Part shown: piece by piece, positions 22,124 through 31,099 of the stretch | Layout of the letters: each line of letters starts with the position of its first letter | Position numbering within the stretch: position 1 is the stretch's first letter | Source: an uncultured Dorea sp. | GTDB taxonomy: Bacteria; Bacillota; Clostridia; Lachnospirales; Lachnospiraceae | Reading direction: 5' to 3' | NCBI GenBank assembly: GCA_948602995.1 | Contig: CAPEBR010000041.1 | Coordinates: 1-34,536 of the forward strand | DNA: 34,536 nt | Translations under genes and position numbers: made by a program | Notes under the pieces: model-generated | Seen by the model: only the letters and a program-made list of their open reading frames with translations | Database searches by the model: none | Told to the model about the DNA's origin: nothing

Positions 22124-22139
22124 TTTTGCCCCGTCCCCG
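22104..22139. terminator. Perfect 36-bp palindrome, bidirectional terminator (GGGGACGGGG family, copy 2)
   Basis: CGGGGACGGGG, then CAAAATTAATTTTG, then CCCCGTCCCCG is a perfect palindrome centred at 22121/22122, between the convergent AraC-type and GH94 genes. The core GGGGACGGGG/CCCCGTCCCC is identical to the copy at 16414-16451, while the central bases differ. The AraC-type stop codon TAA (22121-22123) is in its loop. Confidence 0.85.
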
Positions 22140-22144
22140 ACTTA

Positions 22145-24553
22145 TTACAAGATCAGGAGGATTTCATTGTCTTCCTTTAGAAGGTCAGCGGGAATATAGT
22201 TTCCCTCAAGCTTTCTGCCATTGACCGTGAGAGCCTGGCAGCCGGATTCTTTTTTGTCCGGGTTTTTAATCAGGATATGGAGATGCTTTCCGCGGAAGTC
22301 CTTTTCAATTTCCAGGCGTTCCCATTCCTTTGGAATAGCGGGCGCTATTTTTATGCCCTTTAAGTCAGGGCGGAGTCCCAGAATTCCTTCCACGCATCCG
22401 ACCATTACAGTTGATGCTGTGCCGGTGAGCCAGTGGACATGGGAGCGTCCCGGATGTCTGCTGGAGCGGCCTTCGGTAAACTGACCGTAGCAGTAAGGCT
22501 CCAGGCGGCGGATTTCTGCCTTGTCGTTCCAGGCAGCAGGTGCATTTTCCATGAAATAGGTAAAGGCGTGTTCACCGTGGCCGCACAGAGCTTCTGCCAG
22601 AATCAGCCAGCCCTGTGACTGGGAGAAAATACCGGAATTCTCCTTTGTTCCCTGATTATAAATTACTGCAAGGGCTCCGTCAAAAGCATGGGAATGATAA
22701 GGGGGATCCATCAGGAGAGCTCCGTATTCTGTATTTAAGTTTTCATATACGTTCGTTAGTGCTGCGTCAGCCTGCCTGCTGTCTGCAAGACCACTGATGA
22801 CAGACCAGCTTTGTGGATTCAGCCACAGGCTGGCTTCGGGATCTGCGGCTGCCCCGATCCGTTCTCCGGCCTCTGTATATCCGCGGATAAAACGGTCATT
22901 ATCCCAGCATAGTTTTTGAATCAGTGCGCCTGTTTCAGCAATCTTACCTTCCAGGTATTTTGTATAGTCTGCATCCTCCCTGTACTCCGAGAATTTCTTT
23001 AAGATCACTAAGGCATAGTAAAACTGCATTGCTACAAATGAGGATTCTCCCTTTTCTCCCAGGCGCAGGCAGTCGTTCCAGTCTGCGTAAAGTCCCGCAG
23101 GCATGCCATGGGGACCAAGATGCCCAAGGGAAAAGGAAACGGCACGCTTTAAATGACCGTAAACGCTGTCTGCTTCCGCATCTGCAAAAGGTATGACCTC
23201 GTCAAGAAATTCTGTATCTCCGGTTTCTGCAATGTATTTATAGACGGTTGGGAAGAGCCATAATGCATCATCAGCCCGGTAGGCCGGATGCCCGGTTTCT
23301 TCGCGGTAGGAAGCATCGTCCGGTGTGTCTTCATGTCCCGGATTATGTGTGAACTTTACGAGAGGAAGCCCGCCGCCCTCCTTTACCTGCGCAGAGAGCA
23401 TAAAACGGATTTTTTCTTTTGCCATTTCTGGTGCAAGATGGATGATGCCCTGAATATCCTGTACAGTATCGCGGTATCCGTATCCATTGCGCAGCCCGCA
23501 GTAGATGAAGGAAGCGGCGCGGGACCAGATAAATGTCATAAAGCAGTTATAGGCATTCCATGTTCCCAGCATGGTGTTGAATTCCTGGCTTGGAGAAGTC
23601 ACCCTCAGATGATCCAGCTTTTCATACCAGTAGGATTTAAGCTCTGACAAATCCGAAGCAGTCTTTTTAACCGGATCTGCGTAATCCTGTAAAATGGAAG
23701 CCTCCTTCATTCCGCCGGTACCGAGGAGAAATGCGATTGTCTTCGTCTCGCCGGGAGCCAGTGTAACAGTGCAGGAGAGTGCGCCGCAGGAATTTTCATT
23801 GTAGCTAGTCACATTTCCCAAATTGCCGGACAGGATTCCCTGGGGATTTCCGTATCCGTGATATCTGCCGAGAAAATGTTCCTTATCCCCGCAGTAGGAA
23901 GAAGCTTTGGAACCCGCAAGTCCGAAGAAACGCTCAGTTACGTTTTTGTCGTCTACCGTTTCCTCCTCCGGGAGAGCATCCAGGTTTCCGTGTATCTGCT
24001 GTATGATGCAGTTTTCCTTGAATAAGGTTCTTGCAATAAACAGTGAATACTGCAGATTCACCTGATCCTGTTCATAATTGCCGTGGTTTGTAAATTCGGC
24101 ATACCCGGTCAGGGTAAGGTTCCTCGGACGCTGTGACTGGTTTGTTACAGACAGAGCCCATACCTCAAAGGATTCATGAAGCGGAACATAATAAGAAGCA
24201 AGGGAATGAATTTCGCTGTAGTCTGCAATCATGTGTGTATATCCCATGCCGTGGCGGCATTCACTCCGATATCTGTCCGGGTCCTTTCCTACCGGCTGCC
24301 AGGAGGCAGACCAGTAATCCTCTGAATCATTATCCCGGATGTAAAGATAGCGTCCGGGCTGGTCAAAGCTGTTAAAAATGTAGCGCAGGATGCGTCCGTT
24401 TGCCCCGGATTTTGCAAAGCTGTAGCCTCCTGCATTATTTGATATAATTGCCCCGTATTTTGGGGAGCCCAGATAATTTACCCAGGGAGCTGGGGTATCC
24501 GGGCGCTGAATCACATATTCCCGTTTTTTATCGTCAAAATATCCATATCTCAT
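22145..24553 (-). CDS. GH94 cellobiose phosphorylase
   Basis: This 802-residue cytoplasmic enzyme converts cellobiose and phosphate to glucose 1-phosphate and glucose (EC 2.4.1.20). The opening MRYGYFDDKKREYVI, then NYLGSPKYGAIISNNAGGYSF and DYWSASWQPVGK, are characteristic of cellobiose phosphorylases and full length (about 800-815). The catalytic-acid motif DWND is at 491-494 (LYADWNDCLRLG). Phosphate-site residues are near TGTASTVMVG, late in the sequence. The ATG is preceded by GAAAGGAAAGAGATG. Its start is 108 bp after the other GH94 stop, with no terminator visible between, so both are likely one transcript. Related specificities such as cellodextrin cannot be fully excluded, but the N-terminal signature favours cellobiose. 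Confidence 0.88.
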   Translation of the reverse strand: MRYGYFDDKKREYVIQRPDTPAPWVNYLGSPKYGAIISNNAGGYSFAKSGANGRILRYIFNSFDQPGRYLYIRDNDSEDYWSASWQPVGKDPDRYRSECRHGMGYTHMIADYSEIHSLASYYVPLHESFEVWALSVTNQSQRPRNLTLTGYAEFTNHGNYEQDQVNLQYSLFIARTLFKENCIIQQIHGNLDALPEEETVDDKNVTERFFGLAGSKASSYCGDKEHFLGRYHGYGNPQGILSGNLGNVTSYNENSCGALSCTVTLAPGETKTIAFLLGTGGMKEASILQDYADPVKKTASDLSELKSYWYEKLDHLRVTSPSQEFNTMLGTWNAYNCFMTFIWSRAASFIYCGLRNGYGYRDTVQDIQGIIHLAPEMAKEKIRFMLSAQVKEGGGLPLVKFTHNPGHEDTPDDASYREETGHPAYRADDALWLFPTVYKYIAETGDTEFLDEVIPFADAEADSVYGHLKRAVSFSLGHLGPHGMPAGLYADWNDCLRLGEKGESSFVAMQFYYALVILKKFSEYREDADYTKYLEGKIAETGALIQKLCWDNDRFIRGYTEAGERIGAAADPEASLWLNPQSWSVISGLADSRQADAALTNVYENLNTEYGALLMDPPYHSHAFDGALAVIYNQGTKENSGIFSQSQGWLILAEALCGHGEHAFTYFMENAPAAWNDKAEIRRLEPYCYGQFTEGRSSRHPGRSHVHWLTGTASTVMVGCVEGILGLRPDLKGIKIAPAIPKEWERLEIEKDFRGKHLHILIKNPDKKESGCQALTVNGRKLEGNYIPADLLKEDNEILLIL

Positions 24554-24588
24554 GTTATCATCTCTTTCCTTTCATCATTTATACCAAC

Positions 24589-24623
24589 GGCTGGTGAAAT
24601 CTGTCGTCGGTATTGCACCAGCC
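24589..24623. repeat. Hairpin between the two GH94 genes
   Basis: GGCTGGTG (24589-24596) and CACCAGCC (24616-24623) are perfectly complementary over 8 bp with a 19-nt loop. No T-tract follows on the minus strand, so it is more likely an mRNA stability or processing element than a terminator. Confidence 0.45.
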
Positions 24624-24661
24624 ACAAAGCGGAATAATTCCTCATGCGATTTATCTGATGC

Positions 24662-27382
24662 TTAGTACAAATATACGGTTATGGTATGTACCTTGCCGGG
24701 CAATGCAAGGATGTCTTCGCGCGGGAGTACGGCAGAGCTTTCGTCCGCAGTAAGCGCGGTCTCATCGCAGCAGGCAGAACCAACTCGGTAAGAGCCAAAG
24801 TCCTTCCCATCCTCGTTTTTATAGATCACCCTGAATGTGTGACCTGCAAAGGGGACTGTAATGGCAGCAGTTTTGCTGTCATCAAACTGCTCTTTTAGAA
24901 GCTTTGGATACAAAACAAGATCTCCTTCCTCTCCCCGGACGCCGAAAACCTCTGTAATCATAGTAAGCATAAACCAGCTTGCCGCGCCGGTCAGATACTG
25001 ATACATCCCCCTGCCGTCAGAACGGAAATATTCTGGAATGCCCGGGTAAATATGGCTTATGTCAAAGTTAAGGGCAGTATCGGCGAGCGTTTTCAGGGCC
25101 TTCCATCCTTCCTTTGCATATCCCCGGCGATACAGGGCATTTGCATACATAACCGTCATGTGGGAGAAGACGGCTCCGTTCTCCTTTTCCCCATAGGCAA
25201 ATCCGAACATGCGTCCCATGTCAAACTTGAGTTCGCCAAAATCTGTATTCAGTCGGTAACCGCCTATATCCCTCTGATAGAGATAATGGTCAGCGCTTTT
25301 TATGATCTTCCTGGTCTGCGCATTATCTGCTGTTCTGCTCATAACTGCAAATACCTGGCCTGTCAGCATCATGCGGACATGATTCTGGAAGATTCCTTCC
25401 ACAGCCCGTCCATGGTTGTCGTAATAGCTGTTGTACCAGCCTTCTTCATCGGATACAGAAATCCACTCCTGGGATCTTAAATGTGCCTTAAGCCATTCTG
25501 CCTTCTGGGTCAGGTTTTCGGCCAGAGACTCCAGGGAGCAGCAGATCCGGCTTCCGCTGATTGTATGGCAGCACTTCTCTGTATAGCTGTCCAGTATCTC
25601 CTGCTTTTTACTGATCTGACCGAAAACCGCTGAATCCTGATTAAGAAAAACTGCGATTTCCTTCAGAAGCTCTGTCGAGTGGGAGGAGGAATGACGGTCC
25701 AGGAGACGTATCATTGCAGCAAGGTCTGACAGATTGCCTGCATAGGCACAGGTAAAGGCTACACTTTCTCCCTGCTCAGATGCCATGTCAAGGGCATCGT
25801 TCCAGTCGGCTCCCCTGAGTCTGTAGATATTATGCCCGCCTACTTCATAGAAGGCGGCAAGCTGTTGGATGAGAATATGCTCCAGGAGGGTGCCTGTATA
25901 CACATCTCCGCTGTCTGTGCGCTGTTCATTTCCGCATTCTGGCTTCCACAGTGCATCAATAGCTGTCCCCCGCATGATCTGCGCATCTTTAAAATACGAA
26001 ACCTTTTGATTCAGAATATCCACATCCCCGGTCTGGTCAATATACAGCTTTGTTGTCATCAGCGGCCAGAGTGCGTGATCCATCCATACCCGTGCAATTC
26101 CGTTCCGGTCTGCAAGAAAATTACCGTCCCCTTCTCCGATAATGGTTGCATTAGTTCCGTCAATACGGACGCCTCCATAATTCATGACAATCATGCGCCG
26201 TACCTTCTCAGGTTCCATCAGAAGCAGAGAAAGGCAGTCCTGCCAAAGATCCCGCCATCCTCTTCCGCCTCTTCCGTAGTCATGGTGAGGCAGAAAGGAA
26301 CATCCGAACAGACGGCGCAGGAATGGCTGAAAACAGATCCATTTCATCAGATGGTCAAAATCAGCATCCCGGGTATGGAAGTCCGTGCAGACCTGGGCTC
26401 TCCAGTAATCCATGGTGTCATTCAGCGCCTGTTTTACCTTGCCGGTACAGTTGAATCTCTCTGCAATCAGGGCAATGTCTTCTCTGCTGTTTTCTGCACC
26501 AAGGAGCAGGATATAATCTGCCGTCTCTTTCGGGGCGAGAAGTACAGGCTCGAACCGGAAGGCGCCCATCGCCTCCTTCCCGGCGGCGGATACGCCGGCC
26601 GGCGCTCCGGGCTTCTGCCCATAGACAGCGCCTGGATGGGTAAAAGTGCCTCCCTCGCCAATAAAATCTTCTACAGTAGGATAAAAGTCCGTGGGGGCGC
26701 TGCCGTCCCCTGTACAGCCCAGTACATAGTAAATCCGGTTATTTGGACGATGCCCTTTTTCATCAAAGGACATGGTGGGGCAGACAAAAACCCCGTTTTT
26801 ATCTGTAGTAATCCGGTGGAGCATTGAGGTGACATTCCGGTGATCCCGTATGTTATCTGCGCTTCGTCCATAGATGGGGATTGCACCCCAGGCAGTCAGC
26901 CGCTGGTCCCGGTCAGAGCAGTTCTGTATAGTTACATGCATAATTTCTACATTTGCATCCTTTGGTATGAAGGAAGTAACTATAGAAGACAGTTTAAGAG
27001 CCTTTGAGCTTCGCCTTAAGCTCTGCCACATAAATCCGGCAGACAGCTCGCTCTCATCCTGCATAGATGAGAATCTGCATGCTTCCTGCTCTGCAGAGGC
27101 TCCTGCAGCCGAGTAAGCAGGGAGATCACCGCTTTTTGGGGACTGGCAGTCCGTTACTGTAACCCAGAAATTCCTGGTGGAACGATTATTGTGGAGATTT
27201 TCAGAGCTTACCGGTTCCAATAAGAAAGTTTCCTGATCAATTTTCGCGTCTCCGCCGAGACTGGGGGTAACAGAGCTCTTAAGTCCTGTCTCTGAAGCGA
27301 GCGGGAGATACAGAAAGCTTGTATTTTCTGGCTGCTTCAAAATAAAGCTGCCGTGTTCATCAATAAATTTAAGATGCTTCAA
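24662..27382 (-). CDS. GH94 laminaribiose phosphorylase-type enzyme
   Basis: This 906-residue GH94 enzyme belongs to the branch containing laminaribiose (1,3-beta-glucobiose) phosphorylase (EC 2.4.1.31), whose members are about 900 residues. Visible marks are an N-terminal FIDEHGSFILKQPENTSFLY, then NRSTRNFWV, IPIYGRSADNIRDHRNVTS, SFDEKGHRPNNRIYYV, and HHDYGRGGRGWRDLWQD. The DWND catalytic motif lies at 526-529 (RLRGADWNDALDMA). It is much longer in the N-terminal beta-sandwich than its neighbour. It probably splits laminaribiose, or 1,3-linked units from mixed-linkage glucan, to glucose 1-phosphate. Closely related beta-1,3-oligoglucan phosphorylases remain possible. The promoter region carries the regulon element on the minus strand, and GAAAGGAGC precedes the start. 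Confidence 0.82.
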   Translation of the reverse strand: MKHLKFIDEHGSFILKQPENTSFLYLPLASETGLKSSVTPSLGGDAKIDQETFLLEPVSSENLHNNRSTRNFWVTVTDCQSPKSGDLPAYSAAGASAEQEACRFSSMQDESELSAGFMWQSLRRSSKALKLSSIVTSFIPKDANVEIMHVTIQNCSDRDQRLTAWGAIPIYGRSADNIRDHRNVTSMLHRITTDKNGVFVCPTMSFDEKGHRPNNRIYYVLGCTGDGSAPTDFYPTVEDFIGEGGTFTHPGAVYGQKPGAPAGVSAAGKEAMGAFRFEPVLLAPKETADYILLLGAENSREDIALIAERFNCTGKVKQALNDTMDYWRAQVCTDFHTRDADFDHLMKWICFQPFLRRLFGCSFLPHHDYGRGGRGWRDLWQDCLSLLLMEPEKVRRMIVMNYGGVRIDGTNATIIGEGDGNFLADRNGIARVWMDHALWPLMTTKLYIDQTGDVDILNQKVSYFKDAQIMRGTAIDALWKPECGNEQRTDSGDVYTGTLLEHILIQQLAAFYEVGGHNIYRLRGADWNDALDMASEQGESVAFTCAYAGNLSDLAAMIRLLDRHSSSHSTELLKEIAVFLNQDSAVFGQISKKQEILDSYTEKCCHTISGSRICCSLESLAENLTQKAEWLKAHLRSQEWISVSDEEGWYNSYYDNHGRAVEGIFQNHVRMMLTGQVFAVMSRTADNAQTRKIIKSADHYLYQRDIGGYRLNTDFGELKFDMGRMFGFAYGEKENGAVFSHMTVMYANALYRRGYAKEGWKALKTLADTALNFDISHIYPGIPEYFRSDGRGMYQYLTGAASWFMLTMITEVFGVRGEEGDLVLYPKLLKEQFDDSKTAAITVPFAGHTFRVIYKNEDGKDFGSYRVGSACCDETALTADESSAVLPREDILALPGKVHTITVYLY

Positions 27383-27451
27383 TTTTTAGCTCCTTTCATA
27401 ATAAAGATATATGAAAGCATCATATAGGAAATCAGATAAGAAAAAAATAAA

Positions 27452-27480
27452 ATACATGCGAAAAGTATCAGAATCATGAC
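27452..27480 (-). promoter_or_regulatory. Regulon element upstream of the GH94 pair
   Basis: On the minus strand, GTCATGATTCTGATA (27480-27466) differs from the GH16 element at one of 15 positions. A TATTTT -10-like sequence follows 26 nt from the element start. About 85 nt of leader precede the ATG at 27382. Confidence 0.6.
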
Positions 27481-27595
27481 ATAAAATAGACAGAATAAGA
27501 CTGCTGTGCTTACGTTTTTCAAACACGCTCTAAGCATATGGCTATATTTCGTGATAATTTAGGAAGGGAGCTGTTGATAAAAGAAAAGCAATATG

Positions 27596-27635
27596 TGTCA
27601 TGAATTTGACATTTTGTTAAAAACTATAATATAAA
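27596..27635 (+). promoter_or_regulatory. Transporter operon promoter with regulon element GTCATGAATTTGACA
   Basis: The element at 27597-27611 is part of the dyad TGTCA-N6-TGACA (27596-27611). TATAAT lies at 27625-27630, 28 nt from the element start, as in the GH16 promoter. An alternative reading is TTGACA (27606-27611), 18 nt, TATAAA (27630-27635). Either way the element covers the -35 region. Confidence 0.7.
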
Positions 27636-27716
27636 ACCAGTCTTTTTTTCGTTATAATTCCAATATACAAATTAAGAAGCACATGCTTCATAAATCATAA
27701 AAGGAGGAACTTTCAG

Positions 27717-29111
27717 ATGAAAAAGAGAGTAGTTAGCGCATTATTGATTGCGGCAATGGCAGTAACTGCAATGGCAGGCTGCGGATCGAATTCCGGCGGA
27801 TCGGGCGGAGGCAATGACGGAGGAAGCGCGTCAGGAGAGGAAGGCAAGGTGATTAATATCTACAGCTGGAATGATGAATTCCGTGAGCGTGTAGAGGCGG
27901 TTTACCCGGAGGTAAAGGAGACTTCTTCTGACGGGACAGTTACTACTTTGAATGACGGCACAGAGATCCATTGGATTATCAATCCGAATCAGGACGGCGT
28001 CTATCAGCAGAAGCTGGACGAGGCGCTGATGAAGCAGGCGGATGCAGCGGCAGACGATAAGATTGATATCTTCCTGTCAGAAACAGACTATGTAAACAAG
28101 TATACAGATAAGGATGCAGATGCCGCGATGCCGCTTAAGGATCTCGGCATTGATCCGGAAAAGGATCTTGCTGACCAGTATGAATTTACAAAAGTAACGG
28201 CTTCCGATACGGAAGGGGTTCAGAGAGGGTCTACCTGGCAGTGCTGTCCGGGACTGTTAGTATACCGCCGGGATATTGCCAAAGAGGTATTCGGAACAGA
28301 CGATCCGGAAGAGATCGGCCAGAAGGTAAAGGACTGGGATGCCATGAAAGGAACAGCAGAAGAATTAAAAGCAAAAGGATACTTCACATTTTCTTCTTAT
28401 GCAGACACATTCCGTCTCTATGGAAACAGTATTGCCGAGTCCTGGGTAAGTCCCGGTGAAACGGTCATTAAGGTTGATCAGAAAATCATGGACTGGGTAA
28501 AGAGTTCAAAAGAATGGCTGGATGCAGGATATCTTGACAAGAATGTAAAAGGGCAGTGGAATGATGACTGGAACAAGGCAATGGGCTCTGCATCCAAAGT
28601 ATTCGCTTTCCTTTTCCCGGCATGGGGTATTGATTTTACTCTCAAGCCGAACTGGGACGGCGGAGACGGCGTATGGGGCGTTACCAATCCTCCGCAGGAA
28701 TACAACTGGGGCGGTTCTTATGTACATGCATGTACCGGTACGGATAATGCAGAGCATGTAAAAGACATTATCCTTGCAGTAACGGTAAATAAAGACAACC
28801 TGCTGAAAATTTCCAAGGATTATTCAGACTTTACAAATACCGTAAGCGGTATGCAGGAAGCAGCAAAAGACGATTCTTTTAGTTCTGAATTCCTGGGAGG
28901 ACAGAATGCGTTTACATATTTCGCGCCGGTTGCAGAAAATATTCAGATCGCGCCGCTTTCCGCTTATGACCAGGGATGCGTTGAGCTGATTCAGAATTCC
29001 TTCAGCGATTACTTACAGGGCAAGATTGACTATGATAAAGCAAAGACCAACTTTGAGACGGCAATTAAAGAACGTTATCCTGACATCACTGAAATTCAGT
29101 GGCCAGAATAG
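27717..29111 (+). CDS. Sugar ABC transporter substrate-binding lipoprotein
   Basis: The protein has 464 residues. A lipoprotein signal has KKR, a hydrophobic stretch and the lipobox AMAGC (Cys22), followed by a Gly/Ser-rich tether (24-41). The mature part starts INIYSWNDEFRERVEA and resembles carbohydrate-binding family 1 solute receptors, with aromatic residues (WQCCPG, FPAWGIDF, YNWGGSYVHA) suited to stacking on sugars. As the first gene of the permease operon and part of the shared-element regulon, it probably captures beta-gluco-oligosaccharides. The start is set by AAAGGAGG, 8 nt upstream. A stable hairpin after the stop may raise its level over that of the permeases. Confidence 0.9.
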   Translation: MKKRVVSALLIAAMAVTAMAGCGSNSGGSGGGNDGGSASGEEGKVINIYSWNDEFRERVEAVYPEVKETSSDGTVTTLNDGTEIHWIINPNQDGVYQQKLDEALMKQADAAADDKIDIFLSETDYVNKYTDKDADAAMPLKDLGIDPEKDLADQYEFTKVTASDTEGVQRGSTWQCCPGLLVYRRDIAKEVFGTDDPEEIGQKVKDWDAMKGTAEELKAKGYFTFSSYADTFRLYGNSIAESWVSPGETVIKVDQKIMDWVKSSKEWLDAGYLDKNVKGQWNDDWNKAMGSASKVFAFLFPAWGIDFTLKPNWDGGDGVWGVTNPPQEYNWGGSYVHACTGTDNAEHVKDIILAVTVNKDNLLKISKDYSDFTNTVSGMQEAAKDDSFSSEFLGGQNAFTYFAPVAENIQIAPLSAYDQGCVELIQNSFSDYLQGKIDYDKAKTNFETAIKERYPDITEIQWPE

Positions 29112-29121
29112 ACAGTTGTTG

Positions 29122-29148
29122 CTGCGGGGCGGTTCCGCCGCTCCGCAG
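29122..29148 (+). other. GC-rich hairpin between binding-protein and permease genes
   Basis: CTGCGGGGCGG (29122-29132) pairs with the segment ending CCGCAG (29148) around a TTC loop, with one or two mismatches. No T-tract follows. Such hairpins commonly stabilise the upstream binding-protein mRNA against 3' decay, giving an excess of receptor over permease. Confidence 0.6.
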
Positions 29149-29178
29149 GATATCTGAGAAAGAGAGGAACGACAGTTT

Positions 29179-30141
29179 ATGAAACAAAAAAATAAAAAAG
29201 TCGATTATTCAAAATGGGGGTATTTTTTTATCCTTCCGTTTTTTATAAGTTTTTTCATCTTTTCATTAATTCCTCTGATCGATACAATCCGGTATAGCTT
29301 TTTTGAATATTACCGTTCGGGAATTAAAGAAATAGGACCTAACTTTGTAGGAATGGCAAATTACGCGAGTCTTCTTGGGTCAGATATGCTGAAATATGCG
29401 GCAAATACCATGATTTTATGGGTGATCGGATTTATTCCCCAGATTGTCATCGCGCTAGTGCTTGCAGAGTGGTTTGTAGACGCCCGTCTAAAGATTCGCG
29501 GGACACAGTTTTTTAAAGTGGTTATCTATCTGCCGAACTTGATTATGGCTTCTGCATTTGCCATGTTGTTTTTCACCATGTTCTCTACCAACGGACCTGT
29601 GAATGGGATTCTTATGTCCATCGGGCTGACCAGTAAGCCTATTGATTTTCTCGGTTCCGTTATGGGAACCCGATCACTTGTAGGGTTTATGAACTTCCTG
29701 ATGTGGTTTGGAAATTCAACGATTATGCTCATGGCGGCGATTATGGGCATCAGCCCGGATATCTTCGAGGCGTCCGAGCTTGACGGCTGCAACAGTTTCC
29801 AGAGATTCTTCTTTATCACGCTTCCGCAGATACGGCCGATTCTTGCCTACACACTGATTACGGCAATCATTGGTGGTCTGCAGATGTTTGATGTACCACA
29901 GATTCTGACAAATGGCCAGGGAAGCCCGGACCGGACGTCCATGACGCTGATCATGTTCCTGAACAGCCACTTAAAGAGCCGGAATTACGGTATGGCCGGC
30001 GCGTTGTCCGTATATCTGTTTATTGTCAGCGGCATCCTGTGCTTCTTTGTATACCGGATGACGAATAACGATGATCCTGACGGCTCAAAGGCAGCGGCAA
30101 AGAAGGCAAATAAGCTGGCAAAAAAACAAGGAAGGGGATAG
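29179..30141 (+). CDS. Sugar ABC transporter permease (MalF-like)
   Basis: This 320-residue inner-membrane protein has about six spans. It starts with a basic cytoplasmic segment and the LIPLIDTIRYSFFEYY pattern of MalF/UgpA-type subunits. The EAA loop that contacts the ATPase reads EASELDGCNSFQRFFFITLPQIRP. The C-terminus is lysine/alanine-rich (AAAKKANKLAKKQ). AAAGAGAGGAAC precedes the ATG. It is paired with the next gene, whose start is 4 bp after its stop. No ABC ATPase gene is in the window, so a shared MsiK/MalK-type ATPase encoded elsewhere is expected. Confidence 0.92.
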   Translation: MKQKNKKVDYSKWGYFFILPFFISFFIFSLIPLIDTIRYSFFEYYRSGIKEIGPNFVGMANYASLLGSDMLKYAANTMILWVIGFIPQIVIALVLAEWFVDARLKIRGTQFFKVVIYLPNLIMASAFAMLFFTMFSTNGPVNGILMSIGLTSKPIDFLGSVMGTRSLVGFMNFLMWFGNSTIMLMAAIMGISPDIFEASELDGCNSFQRFFFITLPQIRPILAYTLITAIIGGLQMFDVPQILTNGQGSPDRTSMTLIMFLNSHLKSRNYGMAGALSVYLFIVSGILCFFVYRMTNNDDPDGSKAAAKKANKLAKKQGRG

Positions 30142-30145
30142 AGGT

Positions 30146-30991
30146 ATGAAATCAAAACAGCCAAATCATTTACGGAGTATAGTCGCACATGTTGTATTGA
30201 TTATTCTGTCATTTATGTGCCTGTTTTTCTTCTACATTCTGATTGTCAACGCAACCAGGTCACATTCGGATCTGCAAAAAGGATTTTCAGCTTTACCTGG
30301 AGCCTATCTGCTTGATAATCTGAAAAATGTTGCCAATGATGGAACATTTCCGATGTTCAGGGGTATCTTAAACAGCCTGATCGTTTCTGGATGCTCGGCG
30401 GCAATCTGTACATACTTTTCGGCATTGACAGCCTATGGCCTGTATGCGTATAACTTTAAATTAAAAAAGATCGCCTTTACATTTATCATGGCAATCCTTG
30501 TTATGCCGACACAGGTAACTGCAATGGGTTTCCTGCGGCTGATTACAAATATGGGAATGTATGATTCCCTGCTGCCCCTGATCATCCCATCAATTGCGTC
30601 TCCGGCTGTCTTTTACTTTATGTACAGTTATCTGCAGTCCTCACTTCCGCTCTCCCTTGTTGAGGCGGCAAGAATTGACGGATCCGGAGAGTTCATGACA
30701 TTTAACCGGATTGTGCTTCCGATTATGAAGCCGGCGATTGCGGTGCAGGCAATCTTCTCATTTGTCGGTTCCTGGAATAATTACTTCGTTCCTGCGCTGG
30801 TGATCCAGTCCAAGGAGAAGATGACCGTGCCGATTTTGATTGCAACACTTCGTGGGGCCGATTATATGAACTTTGATATGGGTAAGATTTACACTATGAT
30901 ACTTGTGGCGATTGTTCCAATTATTATCGTATATCTGCTACTTTCCAAATTCATTATCGCAGGCGTTACACTTGGCGGTGTGAAGGAGTAG
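30146..30991 (+). CDS. Sugar ABC transporter permease (MalG-like)
   Basis: This 281-residue protein has six spans. The MalG-type EAA loop reads EAARIDGSGEFMTFNRIVLPIMKPA, and the end (SKFIIAGVTLGGVKE) is typical of the family. The ATG at 30146 follows GGAAGGGGATAGAGGT. The longer frame from 30071 merely overlaps the first permease. It forms the transmembrane channel with the preceding permease. Confidence 0.92.
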   Translation: MKSKQPNHLRSIVAHVVLIILSFMCLFFFYILIVNATRSHSDLQKGFSALPGAYLLDNLKNVANDGTFPMFRGILNSLIVSGCSAAICTYFSALTAYGLYAYNFKLKKIAFTFIMAILVMPTQVTAMGFLRLITNMGMYDSLLPLIIPSIASPAVFYFMYSYLQSSLPLSLVEAARIDGSGEFMTFNRIVLPIMKPAIAVQAIFSFVGSWNNYFVPALVIQSKEKMTVPILIATLRGADYMNFDMGKIYTMILVAIVPIIIVYLLLSKFIIAGVTLGGVKE

Positions 30992-31012
30992 AAGAAACTT
31001 TCTGTGGGAATA

Positions 31013-31036
31013 AAAGGCTGTTGGGGCAGCCTTTTT
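31013..31036 (+). terminator. Terminator-like hairpin before the GH3 gene
   Basis: AAAGGCTG (31013-31020), loop TTGGGG, CAGCCTTT (31027-31034) and further T. The stem is 8 bp and the T-tract five bases long. It could partly end transporter mRNA. No separate promoter is obvious between it and GH3, so read-through probably feeds GH3. Confidence 0.6.
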
Positions 31037-31099
31037 CCTGTGTGGGGATCTGTCAGGGCAGACATATGCTGCCTTTTTGTGAAAAGGAGGGAAAGGTTT

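Noticed and set aside
25832..26827. Plus-strand 331-codon frame opposite the second GH94 gene
   Set aside because: It is long but antisense to a clear GH94 coding region. Its Cys/Pro/His-rich product and lack of a ribosome site mark it as a shadow frame.
27508..27538. TGCTTA / TAAGCA inverted repeat in the phosphorylase-transporter intergenic region
   Set aside because: Only 6-bp arms with a loop of about 19 nt and no second copy near other locus promoters; probably chance.
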